This document shows positions 1 through 10,985 of a DNA stretch of 64,000 nucleotides, piece after piece. Within the stretch, counting starts at the first letter, position 1, and each line of letters starts with the position of its first letter. Below the pieces are notes generated by a model. The model saw only the letters and a list, made by a program, of their open reading frames with translations. It did no database searches and had not been told where the DNA came from. Origin of the DNA: Centroberyx gerrardi (Eukaryota; Chordata; Actinopteri; Beryciformes; Berycidae); NCBI RefSeq assembly GCF_048128805.1, contig NC_136005.1, positions 21,352,260-21,416,259 of the forward strand, read 5' to 3'. Position numbers and translations under genes: made by a program.

Positions 1-3000
1 GAGTTTGTTGCTAGTGAGTGACATGCAGGCTCTGCATGCACAGCGAACCACCAATCACAATCATTCTTGATCAGTTTATCAAACAACCAAAGCAGGCCCC
101 GCCCCCGCTAGTCGTTGACCACAACCTGAAAATGAGCGAGGAACAGGAGAAAAACACCGAAAAGGAAGATTTGGTTGCAAAAAGAAAAGCAACGTCAGTT
201 GTATGGAATTATTTCGGCTACAGAAAAAAAAAACAGGTACTTTGTCGAGAGTGCCTTGCAATTGTTGCCACAACACGAGGCAACACGACTAATTTGTTTG
301 ATCATTTAAATCGGCACCACAAAGCTCTGTATGACGAGTGCAAAGCCAGATCTGAATGCCATCCAAAGCAAAAAACTATTTCGGATGCCTTTGCCAGTGT
401 ACCAATTAACACAGTTACCAAAGAGGGTTTTAAAAACATGATCCGGTCGCTTGACAAGCGGTATGTAATACCATCACGCACCTATTTTTCTCAAGTTGCC
501 ATCCTAGAGCTGTACGAGAAATGCAAGGCACAAGTTGAAACAGAGCTGTCACAAGTGGAATATTATGCAGCTACAACGGACTTGTGGTCCAGCCGGACAA
601 CAGAGCCCTACATAAGTCTGACCGTCCACTTTATTAATGAGGACTTCCAACTGAAAAGTCGCTGTTTGCAAACGGCATTTTTCCCGGAGGATCATACAAG
701 TGAGAACATCGCAACGGGGATGAGAGAAGAGGTGGCTGCTTGGGGCCTAGATGAGAGACGTCAAGTCTGTATAACAACAGACAATGCTGCGAACATGGTG
801 AAGGCTGCCGCCCTGAACAAGTGGAGCAGGCTGCAGTGCTTTGGCCACAGACTGCATCTTGCAGTTGGTAAGTTATGCCCATGCTATATTTACTAAGCTG
901 TTTTACTTAACAACCTGTCCTGAAATACAACAGTTTTCTTAAGTTTAATCAGTTTCATAAATGTTAGTTTTATAAGCAATTAATTGCTAAAGGCACACTA
1001 ATTTCAAACTGGAGGGCACACCACTAATGTAAAACTCATGAGACACAAGTTATATTCTTTGAGAATGAATGGGTTTTCATAGATCTTTAAAACATGTAAA
1101 GAAAGCATGCAGAAACTATACATTTCATCTTTAAATAACCTATAGTTTAATCAGTTGCAAAAACATAGTTTTATGAGCACTTTATTGTTCAAAATATAAA
1201 TGTGTATAATATCTAATGTGTACTTTTTGTTTTTGTTTTTTCCCTTAGAAAATGCAGTGAAAAAGGATGGACGCATCGACCGTGCTGCAGGTGTCTGCAA
1301 GAAGCTGGTGGGTCACTTCTCTCACAGCTGGAAGGCCAGAGGTGCTCTTGAAAAAGCCCAGAAGGAACTCAATCTACCATCACATTCCCTCGTAATAGAA
1401 TGCCAAACAAGATGGGGTTCCAGACAGATGATGATCAGCAGGACACTAGAGCAGCAGAAGGCTTTAACTCAGGTCCTGTCTGCGGACAAGAAGGTGCGGC
1501 ATCTAATTCCAACCTGGCAAGATGTAGATGTCCTGGAATCTGTCAGCAAGTCACTGGGCCCACTGCTGGACTTCACAGATGCACTTTCAGGGGAAGACTA
1601 CGTTGGTGTCTCCTATGTGAAGCCAGTTCTTCACCTCTTCAACACTTCAATGCTGCTATCGCAAGAGGAAGACACAGACCTGACCAAGAAGTTGAAGAAA
1701 GAGATGTTGGACTACATCAACGAGAAATATAAAGATGAAGCTACTCAGGAGCTGCTAGATATGGCATCTTGTTTGGACCCCCGGTTCAAGATGGACTTCA
1801 TCAGTGCAGGCAACAAGCCCCAAGTCAAGGCCAGAGTAATATCAGAGATGATGGAATGCCAGGAGACATCAAGCTGCAGCACTGAAGTGGAGCCCAAAGT
1901 TGCTGACACGTCCCAGGCAAAGAAAGCCAAGAAGTCCTTGGGAAGTTTCTTTAAACAGAGTGGAGCTGCAGCAAAGGGTGATTCCTCTCTGACCCTTAAG
2001 GATGCTGTGGAAGCAGAGTTAAACAACTACCTGCTAACACCTTCCACAGACAAAGAGGAAGATCCACTTGCATGGTGGAAAACACACAAAGTAAGCTTTC
2101 CACGACTCGCCAAGCTTGCCCGCAAGTATCTATGCATTCCTGCTACAAGCTCCCCCTCAGAGATGCTTCTCAGTGCAAGTGGCAACATTCTCACTTGCCA
2201 ACGTTCTTGTCTCAAGCCTGCAATGGTGGATAGACTGGTATTCTTGGCCAAAAACCTCTAAGCTTGAGTGAGCAATGCATACAGATGCTTAAACAGTCAA
2301 ACTATTATATTTGACTAAATTATGCAACAGTTGTGAGAGAGATATGTTAAGATTTATTTATCTGCTAGGTACTCTGTTAAGAAAGAAACCAGATTTTATA
2401 CAATTGAAAAGTTTAATTTCATCTTTATTTGTTTAGCCATGATGACCAACACTTTGTTTTACTTTGGCACTGTTGCTAAGAAAAGTTGATTTTAAAAAAG
2501 GTTTGTGAAACAAAATGGTTCTGTGTTGATATTTGTTATTTATTACATGTTCAATTTAGCTTATTACAAGTTATTTGTTTTATAACAAATTATATTTATT
2601 TTAAGTTGTATTTTTGTAAACCACTCAGGGGGCTGGTGTATAGCTGCTCTTTTATTTTTATAATTTTGTTTAAAAGATGTTTATTACTTTGCTATTTACA
2701 AAAAAGAGGTTTTAATTGTGGAATAAAATGTTAAATGACCTATTTTGTCACTCATGTTAATTCCCTAATGTGATAATGAAGCTTCCTTAGTTTAATGCTC
2801 TGTTTTAACCTGGAGTACAGAGATATAGCCTCCTGTAATCTCCTGGATCCCTTCTAGACACCACCCTTCTTCTTCAGTCACAGATGAGCCCCCTTATTTT
2901 AGGGTAAGCAACATGCATTATTAATATCATGACATGTTAGATCATTGACTTTAGCCTGGATTGATAGAAGAGTATTATATGAATACAATGGTGTCATGGT

Positions 3001-3384
3001 GAGTCAACCAGTGTATTAAACTACCTAATTTCCCCCTCCAAAATCACTTCAGAAGAGTAGTCACAGCGCTCACCTGCTTTTGTGTTTGGTGCGTTGAAAC
3101 CAATTGTATAGCATTAAAGTTCAAGAAAGGATGGTTCGCACTCAAAAAAAAGTCTTCAGAGTAAAAAGTCATTTTTCAGCTTTTTTTTTAATTATTATTT
3201 TTATTTTCTATGCAGATGCACTCCCCTACAAAATCACCCCAATCATTCTAGAATGATTAATTCTTTCCAAATAGAGCTATTCAAGTCATCTGGTGAAAAT
3301 TCCTGTATTTTTTCATATCGCAATATATATTGCAGAAAAAAAAATATTGCAATGTCAGTTTTTTCCAATATTGTGCAGCCCTAC
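1..3384 (+). mobile_element. hAT (Ac-like) DNA transposon, left end outside window
   Basis: The region carries a hAT transposase gene (132-2261) followed by about 1.1 kb of AT-rich non-coding DNA. Near 3366-3384 the sequence reads ATATTGTGCAGCCCTAC, which resembles the inverted terminus GTAGGGCTGCACAAT often seen on Ac-type hAT elements in fish, so this is proposed as the right end. No matching left terminus is visible in bases 1-131, so the left end probably lies before the window. The placement of the right end is inference: the same motif could belong to a separate short hAT-derived repeat (about 3220-3384) sitting beside the transposase gene. Apart from short A/T runs I see nothing else in 2262-3219. 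Confidence 0.55.
132..2261 (+). CDS. hAT transposase, ZBED-like (two exons)
   Basis: Cut-and-paste transposase of the hAT superfamily; it would act in the nucleus on element termini. Coding exons are 132-867 and 1249-2261; the intron starts GTAAGT and ends TTAG, and splicing keeps the frame, giving 582 residues without a stop. The BED zinc finger is near residues 23-67 (C38, C41, H58, H62/H63). Two candidate catalytic aspartates lie in TDLWSS and in CITTDNAAN. The C-terminal hAT dimerisation region begins at DPLAWWKTH and includes the typical SEMLLSASGNI stretch. The start at 132 is chosen because it precedes the acidic/basic lead-in to the BED finger; the frame is open upstream to position 18. 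An intact frame suggests a young or still-active copy, or a host-adopted ZBED gene; a nearby terminus-like sequence favours the transposon reading. Confidence 0.88.
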
Positions 3385-3385
3385 T

Positions 3386-3930
3386 TTAAATAGACTGCCA
3401 AATCAGTGCAGTGAGCTGTGATAGGTGTGGCAGCAGTCAGCTGACGCAGCATAGCATGACTTGGAGTGTCCTGCCAGAACTAGGTCATCCCGACAGGTAT
3501 CCATCTAAACTGACGTGTGTTTACAGAAGGGTGACATCGACTTGACATGGGAATAATTTCGGATTTTTGCCAGTTTATTTTATAACCTGACAGTTCTGAT
3601 AAATCCCTCCCTAGCATCTATCTCTATTAGCGGCATCCTCACTGGCTTGATGCAGCTCCACGCATTTTTTTGGCACTTTTATCCACAGTTAGAATTCTAT
3701 CCACATCGGTTCTCAATCCAACATTGGTGCCCTTGATGGAGTTGCAGTAATCAAATGTAATGAAATAATAGCATGGATGACTTTATCCAGGTCAGACTGA
3801 CTATATTTTCATCTGATAAAAACAGGACTGGACTTGACTTTCTCTGACTTTCAAAACATAGTTCAAGGTCAAAAATAACACCAAGGTATCTAATTGTATG
3901 TTTTAAATTGTTCAAGTTTATTTTTCATAT
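3386..3930. repeat. Dispersed repeat fragment flanking the gypsy element (left half)
   Basis: No gene is visible. About 3720-3926 reads like part of a dispersed fish repeat that I recognise by its phrases (GCAGTAATCAAAT, CATGGATGACTTTATCC, AAAAATAACACCAAGGT). The gypsy element enters at 3931, and a later part of the same repeat appears near 12285-12490. The family name is not known to me. Confidence 0.45.
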
Positions 3931-4953
3931 TGTGATGTGAATGAGCTGTGGGACTCACAATTAGTGACGTAATGTGTATGGACTGACCGATTGATTGAAG
4001 TGAATACAGGTGGGACTGATTGCGAGGCGGGAGGGACACTAAGCAGACAAAAGACTGGACAGACGCCGCATTTGGGAGAAGCCTCTTGTTGCTGCGGTTC
4101 GGCACTCTTTTGGGAGGGAGGGTATCGTTCGCAGTCATTTAGGACTGCCGGCGATGAAGACAGCGAGAGCAGGTGGGTAGCTGTTCCTGTGTTAGGAGGG
4201 GAGGTCTGCTGCCTCCTGTAGAAAGTTAGGGCCGGGACCATAGAAGAGTGCCGTAGCCGCCACCGCTCCCTGAGTGTTACTTCTTGCCGTGTGGGGTGTC
4301 ACTGACGCCGGCTGAACTCTGTCACTGACGCCGACTGAACTCTGTCCACGCCGACTGAACTCTGTCTACGCCGTCCAGCGAAGCCGTTTCCCCGGGGAGT
4401 TGGACGGCGTCTCAAGCTCAGACCCCGGGGGAGGGTCTCGCCGAGCGGGCGAGCTAAGTAGCCATACACGCATAAAAATATTGTGTATTCCTGTATGTGT
4501 GTAGGTAGGTCTGTTTTTAATAGCGTGGGGAGGGAGAACAGATGAGGGAGGGGTAACGGCAAGCCCATAGGCGGGATATTCATCTCGTTCCACTTTAAAG
4601 TGGTGATGGTTGTGTAGTGCAGTGCCTGTGCAGTGTTGTTTGGGTGATATTTGCAGTGCCTCCAGTTTAGAGGGTGCCAGCGTGCCGTGTTCGAGTGGTG
4701 TGCCTTAAGCTAGAGTCTAGCCCTGTGTGTAGTGCCTTTCAACTCCGTGGAAGCTTTTGATTATCCTAGCGTGGCTAGTTGCCCCTAATTGTTTGTAGAC
4801 CCCTCGCCATTTTATGAAGTCGCTCATATATTTGTCTATTTAATAAAGATTACCTTTTTGTACTGTACATTATTGCATTGTGATTATTCAAAGGCTCTGG
4901 CATTAATAGCAGTGTTTTCCTGCTAACTAAGAACAAAACCCACATTCATTACA
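3931..4953 (+). repeat. 5' LTR of the gypsy element
   Basis: The 1023-bp direct repeat begins TGTGATG and ends TTACA (TG...CA ends). It contains a poly(A) signal AATAAA at 4842-4847. Near 4309-4372 lies a short tandem array of a unit built on CTGACGCCGACTGAACTCTGT; this copy has one unit fewer than the 3' LTR. Confidence 0.95.
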
Positions 4954-4954
4954 C

Positions 4955-4972
4955 TGGTGGCAGCGGTGGGAT
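4955..4972 (+). other. Primer-binding site, matches tRNA-Leu 3' end
   Basis: One base after the LTR the sequence TGGTGGCAGCGGTGGGAT begins. It is complementary to ATCCCACCGCTGCCACCA, which is the 3' end (with CCA) of vertebrate tRNA-Leu as I recall it. The position directly after the LTR supports its use as the minus-strand primer site. The tRNA match is from memory, not a search. Confidence 0.75.
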
Positions 4973-4981
4973 CAATTAAAA

Positions 4982-5888
4982 ATGTCGGAGCCCGAAAATA
5001 ATCCATCTCAACCTGCAGAAGCAGGTACAAGTCAGTCAAACACTTCTCCCTTATCTAGTAGTCAGGCTATAACTCCACGACCAATTTTTATGCCTGAAAC
5101 TTTTACTGGTATGGGACGGGAATGGTCAGATTGGGCTGAACAGTTTGAAATGGCAGCTGATGTTAATAATTGGGATGAACCATTGAGATTAAAATTCATG
5201 GGTCTTCTCTTGTCAGGCCGAGCTCGTGAGGTATATAGTGGGTTATCTGCAATAGCTAAAGCCAATTATGTCTTGCTAAAAGATGCAATGGGTAGATGCT
5301 TAGACCCGTGTGATAGCGATGACTGGAACAGGGCTAGTTTCTCTTCTCGCAGGAGGCTACATAATGAGACAGTCAGAGAATTTGGCATTGCACTCCGGCG
5401 ACTGGTTACTAAAGCTTATCCCTCAGCAGATCTTAATACCCAAGATTTGTTAGCTAAAGACCATTTTATTGCAAATGTTGGAAATGGGGATTTGCGGGTC
5501 AGCCTTCGCAGTGCTAAACCTACAACACTAGAGGACGCCATTAACCTTGCTGCAGAGCTTGAGCTGATTAGAGGTTTAGAGAGCGGTTGTTTAGCTCCTG
5601 ATGCCAAGGTGCGTGGAGTTGTTGAAAAGTCTGTCAGTGATGAGCGAATTGACACTGCTTGGGGTTGTAGAAGGCCTACGGCAGGAAGTTAAATCCCTGC
5701 AAACAACTGTACAGGCGATAGCCAACCCAAGTACATCTGTCCCTATACCCACAGTGTCAGCTCCATTCTCACACTCAGCTAAAGCCCCCATTCCTCCGCC
5801 TAAACGTGATGCTGAAAGAAGTGGATGCTGGGAGTGTGGATGTAATCGTCATATACGACGTGACTGCCCTTATTTACAGGGAAACTAG
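4982..5888 (+). pseudogene. gypsy gag, frame-broken
   Basis: Encodes the capsid/nucleocapsid polyprotein of the retrotransposon. The first frame opens at ATG 4982, ten bases after the primer site, and ends at 5692. Its N-terminal part has the typical gag stretch around MGREWSDWAEQFEMA. Continuity passes to another frame between about 5600 and 5690, which runs to 5888 and carries a CX2CX4HX4C zinc knuckle (CWECGCNRHIRRDC). The change of frame near 5645-5655 appears to be a single-base indel, so no complete Gag is read from this copy unless frameshifting occurs there. Confidence 0.85.
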
Positions 5889-5889
5889 A

Positions 5890-8800
5890 GGGGGCGTGCA
5901 CAGAGGGCCAAATGCTCGCCCCCCCTTCTGTATCCACCGTGGCCCCTGATAGCTTAAAGGGTGGTTCTGGCTATCTTAAAGCTAAAATAGGTGGGTTTGA
6001 CTGTCATGTACTTGTAGACACCGGAGCCTCACGCTCTGTTATCCCTAAACGACTGTGGCTTTCTGTTACTAAAGGGGATGTGACTTGGTAGATTATGTCG
6101 GCAGCGCTACAGCAGCTAATGGTGGGGGGATGCACGTTTTGGGGTGCTGGCAGACTGTATGTCAACTTGATTCCCTCGCACTTGTTGCCCAGTTTTTGGT
6201 CTCTGATATTCCCTCTGAAGAGATCTTGCTTGGCTTTGACTTTCTATCAAAGTATGGTGCTGTGGTTGACCTGGGGAAGAAACAATGCCAGATAATGGGC
6301 AAGCAATTCCCCTTGGTTGATCTTAACCCATCATTAGAGCCCCAAATAGTTGCTGTCCAGTTTGATACTGTGGTGCCCCCACGCAGTGAGGCCATCATTT
6401 GGGGTCAGGTCCAGAATAGGTGGGGAGATTATGCAGAAGGGATGCTGGAACCCTCCACCTCCATCTCCAAACACTGTGATATTTTGGTGGCTCGAGTGGT
6501 TTGTAGAGTTCAACAGGGCATATTGCCCGTACGAGTCATTAATGTAACTAATGATGGTCTAACGCTAAAGAGTGGCATGAAAGTAGGCACGCTATTTACT
6601 GACATCGAAGTGGAGGATGAGGTGGCAGAGCAGTGTGAGGACGTGGAGGGGGGAAAAATCTTGCAGTCTTGGACAGTTGACGCACTTATGAACCAGTTTG
6701 GGTTGGAGGAGAAGGGTTTTGCCTCAGAGGAGTTAAAAGCAGTTAGACAGTTACTGCATAAGAATGTCGCTGTGTTTAGTCAGGGCGAGACTGACTTAGG
6801 CAGGACTCATTTAACCCCACATGAAATTGACACCGGGGATGCTAAACCAATTAAGATGCACCCCCGAAGGGTCCCCCTCCACCTACAGCAAGAGGTGACG
6901 GACAACCTAAAGCAAATGCTTGCCAGTGAGATAATTCGTCCTTCCTGTAGTCCATGGGCAGCTCCGGTTGTGCTTGTAAAAAAGAAGGGGGGTGGGCTTC
7001 GGTTCTGTGTCGACTATAGGAAACTCAATGAGGTTACTAGAAAAGATGCATATCCCCTCCCTAGGATTGACGATGCTCTGGACAGCCTTAGTCATGCTTG
7101 TTGGTTTTCCACTCTTGATTTAGCTAGCGGCTACTGGCAGGTGGAAGTAGACCCGAAAGATCGCCATAAGACTGCTTTTACCACACGTCAGGGACTATTT
7201 GAGTTCAATATCTTAAGTTTTGGGCTTTGCAATGCACCCAGTACCTTTCAGAGGTTGATGGATCTAATCCTTGCTGATCTGCAGTGGACTACCTGTTTAG
7301 TTTACTTGGATGATATAATTGTGTTTGGCCGCACTTTTCATGAACATCTGATACGTCTTGATGGTGTGCTTGGGAAACTTCGGCAGGCCAATCTTAAAGT
7401 TAAACCATCCAAGTGTGACTTGTTTTCTACACAGGTCCATTACCTCGGGCATGTCATCTCTGCTGAGGGGGTGATGCCAGATCCAGCTAAGGTGGAGGCA
7501 GTCAGAGAGTGGCCTGTCCCCACCAACCAGACTGAGGTCCAGAGCTTCATAGGGCTGGCCTCATATTATAGGCGTTTCGTAAGAGGTTTTGCAGACATTG
7601 CCCGCCCCTTGCATCAGCTAGCAGAGAAGGGGAGGCGCTTTCGATGGAGTGAGGACTGTCAAGGTGCTTTTGATCGACTCAAGACTAGTCTAATTACTGC
7701 CCCTGTATTAGCTTACCCAGACCCCAGCAAACCATTTCTCTTGGACACTGATGCGAGTGACGTGGGGATTGGAGCAGTGTTGTCTCAGGAGGAGGGAGGG
7801 CTGGAGCGAGTTGTTGCGTATGCTAGTAGGGCCCTTACGAAGCAAGAACGCAAATATGCTACTACCAAAAAGGAGCTCCTGAGTATGGTGACCTTCACAA
7901 AACACTTCAGACACTATTTGTTGGGTAAAGAGTTTGTTTTGCGAACTGACCATAATTCCCTGCGGTGGCTGCATAATTTTCAGGGCTTGGAGGGGCAGTT
8001 GGCTCGCTGGGTTGAGCAGCTTGCCAATTTCCAATACAAGATTGTCCATCGTCCAGGCAAGCTACACAGCAATGCCGATGCCCTCTCCAGGCTGCCAGCT
8101 TTTCTCGAAAGCAAGCGGCAGTCTGATCAGAAGCCCTCCCAGGGAATGACAGGCAGGGCTACCCCCAAGGTGTGTGCAGTACAAGAGGTTTTGCCTCCTA
8201 TAGCCTCCAGTGAAGAAGGGGACATGGATGAGTTATCTCAGGCACAGATGGCAGACATTGAGTGCGGCAAATAATTGACTGTAAAAACCAGGCTGATCAT
8301 AGTCTGATGCCAGAAGATCCTGACCTGCAGAAATATGCCCCTGTTTGGAATCAGCTTCAGGTGCAGGGGGCTAGGCTAGTGAGGATTCCTCCTGCCCATT
8401 CTGACGCCGCATCCCAGGTGCAGGTGGTGCTGCCTCAGTCAATGGTGCCTAAAGTTTTAGAACAGCTGCACAGTGTTTCTACTGGAGGCCATTTGGGGGT
8501 GCAAAAACTGCAGGGAAAGGTTAAAGACCGTTTTTATTGGCCGGGGTGGTTTGGAGATGTCAAGGCATGGGTCAAAGAATGTGTAGATTGTGCTTCCCGC
8601 AAGACTCAGGGGAGGAAGCCATGTGCACCTTTGCAGCCATCAGTTGCATCTAGGCCTTTCGAACGGGTGGCACTTGATATTCTTGGCCCTCTCCCGGAGA
8701 CCCCGGGAAAAAAAACAAGTATATTCTGGTTGTTGGTGACTATTTTTCAAAGTGGACAGAGGCTTTTCCACTGCCTAATCAGGAAGCGCACACTATTGCT

Positions 8801-9895
8801 AAAGTTCTGACTGAGGAATGGGTGTGTCGATTTGGAGCTCCACGCAGTATCCACTCCGACCAAGGTCGCAACTTTGAGTCAAATCTGTTTAAGGAACTAT
8901 GTAGGCTTCTGCATATTCATAAATCTCGGACATCCCCTTACCACCCCCAGTCAGATGGGCTGATCGAGCGTTTCAATCGTACCCTTTTGTCTATGCTGTC
9001 TCTTTTTGTGGAGGATAATCAGTTGAACTGGGACACGCTTTTGCCTTATGTCATGTTGGCCTACCGCAGCAGTGTTCATGCTAGCACCTCCTTCACCCCA
9101 TATAGGGTATTGTTTGGGCAAGAAATTGTCTTGCCTGTCGACATTATGTTGAAAGTAGGCAATCAGGAGTCATTTGCCTCCGTGGACAATTATGTGTCTA
9201 GGCTGAGGGACACATTGTCTACTGTGATAGAGGCAGTCAAAAGGCACCAGGCCATCGCCTCAGAGCAACAGAAAAGGTCCTATGATTTTAGGGCCAATTT
9301 CCAATATTATTCTGAGGGAGAACTAGTTTGGGTTCAGAATAAGGCCAGGAAGCGTGGGGTGTGTCCAAAACTGCAGAGGCGGTATAAAGGTCCCTTTAGA
9401 GTGACGGACAGGGTGACAGATGTGCTTTATAGGCTAGTGCCAATGGAAGGAGGCCGAGAGAGTGGTGTTCATTTTAATCGACTTAAACCCTTCACTTCTT
9501 CTTTGGCAGTGCCATCAAATCCAGCGTCGGCATCCAGAGGAAGTGAACAGAGGAATCATTCAACTCAATCTGGCCGACAGCAGCGCCCTGGGGTCCAGTT
9601 TGGTGCCAGTTGGGTCCACCATCGTCATCCCAGCTGGGATGCCCCTGCAGAAGTGAGGACATCACCAGCGAGTCGGACTGACGGGAATCCTGCCTCGGAG
9701 GACGCCGGAGGAACACAGAGGGCCCTGTCAGGAGACCCATCAGCTTCTGAATCAGCCCCTCCTTCAGATGTGACTGTATCCTGTCCAGGGCAACAGGAAC
9801 ACCAATTTCCAGGTGTGTCAGCAGTTGAGGAGGGACGTCCAGTACGCCAGCGGAGACCACCAGTTTGGTCTCGAGATTATCGTATGTCACCGTAG
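5890..9895 (+). pseudogene. gypsy pol (protease-RT-RNase H-integrase), frame-broken
   Basis: Protease is marked by LVDTGAS at 6011-6031; its frame stops at about 6091. The reading then continues in another frame (6085-8274) with reverse transcriptase, YLDD at 7303-7314, and RNase H beginning near 7739 (LLDTDASDVGIG). A further change of frame near 8265-8272 leads to 8262-8810 with the integrase zinc region (paired H, then CVDC) and the start of the catalytic core. A fourth change, next to a run of eight A at about 8706-8713, leads to 8822-9895 with HSDQG and DGLIERFN carrying the later catalytic acidic residues, then YKGPFRV (GPF motif). The protein ends 40 bp before the 3' LTR. The breaks look like single-base indels; the gag/pol junction itself may be natural frameshifting. 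Confidence 0.9.
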
Positions 9896-9920
9896 TGACT
9901 CGAGGACAAGTCCCTTTTGT

Positions 9921-9935
9921 CAAGAGGGGGGAAAG
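9921..9935 (+). other. Polypurine tract of the gypsy element
   Basis: CAAGAGGGGGGAAAG lies immediately before the 3' LTR, the expected place and composition for the plus-strand primer. Confidence 0.85.
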
Positions 9936-10981
9936 TGTGATGTGAATGAGCTGTGGGACTCACAATTAGTGACGTAATGTGTATGGACTGACCGATTGAT
10001 TGAAGTGAATACAGGTGGGACTGATTGCGAGGCGGGAGGGACACTAAGCAGACAAAAGACTGGGCAGACGCCGCATTTGGGAGAAGCCTCTTGTTGCTGC
10101 GGTTCGGCACTCTTTTGGGAGGGAGGGTATCGTTCGCAGTCATTTAGGACTGCCGGCGATGAAGACAGCGAGAGCAGGTGGTTAACTGTTCCTGTGTTAG
10201 GAGGGGAGGTCTGCTGCCTCCTGTAGAAAGTTAGGGCCGGGACCATAGAAGAGTGCCGTAGCCGCCACCGCTCCCTGAGTGTTACTTCTTGCCGTGTGGG
10301 GTGTCACTGACGCCGGCTGAACTCTGTCACTGACGCCGACTGAACTCTGTCACTGACGCCGACTGAACTCTGTCCACGCCGACTGAACTCTGTCTACGCC
10401 GTCCAGCGAAGCCGTTTCCCCGGGGAGTTGGACGGCGTCTCAAGCTCAGACCCCGGGGGAGGGTCTCGCCGAGCGGGCGAGCTAAGTAGCCATACACGCA
10501 TAAAAATATTGTGTATTCCTGTATGTGTGTAGGTAGGTCTGTTTTTAATAGCGTGGGGAGGGAGAACAGATGAGGGAGGGGTAACGGCAAGCCCATAGGC
10601 GGGATATTCATCTCGTTCCACTTTAAAGTGGTGATGGTTGTGTAGTGCAGTGCCTGTGCAGTGTTGTTTGGGTGATATTTGCAGTGCCTCCAGTTTAGAG
10701 GGTGCCAGCGTGCCGTGTTCGAGTGGTGTGCCTTAAGCTAGAGTCTAGCCCTGTGTGTAGTGCCTTTCAACTCCGTGGAAGCTTTTGATTATCCTAGCGT
10801 GGCTAGTTGCCCCTAATTGTTTGTAGACCCCTCGCCATTTTATGAAGTCGCTCATACATTTGTCTATTTAATAAAGATTACCTTTTTGTACTGTACATTA
10901 TTGCATTGTGATTATTCAAAGGCTCTGGCATTAATAGCAGTGTTTTCCTGCTAACTAAGAACAAAACTCACATTCATTACA
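9936..10981 (+). repeat. 3' LTR of the gypsy element
   Basis: A 1046-bp copy of the 5' LTR. It has one extra 23-bp unit of the CTGACGCCGACTGAACTCTGT array (about 10304-10390) and about five substitutions. The poly(A) signal AATAAA is at 10870-10875. It ends TTACA, followed by the ATAT target duplication. Confidence 0.95.
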
Positions 10982-10985
10982 ATAT

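Larger units (their letters stand above)
3931..10981 (+). mobile_element. Ty3/gypsy LTR retrotransposon, full length, coding region broken
   Basis: A complete LTR retrotransposon of 7051 bp. Both LTRs start TGTGATG and end TTACA, and a 4-bp duplication ATAT flanks it (3927-3930 and 10982-10985). Order inside: 5' LTR, tRNA-Leu primer site, gag with a CCHC knuckle, protease, reverse transcriptase, RNase H, integrase, polypurine tract, 3' LTR. Protease-RT-RNase H-integrase order and the GPF motif after integrase mark it as Ty3/gypsy (Metaviridae). There is no env-like frame between the end of pol (9895) and the polypurine tract. The LTRs differ by only about five substitutions plus one 23-bp unit, so insertion looks recent, yet gag-pol is interrupted in several places, so this copy is probably non-autonomous. 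Confidence 0.95.

Noticed and set aside
9895-9935. Possible env gene between pol and the 3' LTR of the gypsy element
   Set aside because: Only 40 bases separate the end of pol from the LTR, and they hold the polypurine tract.
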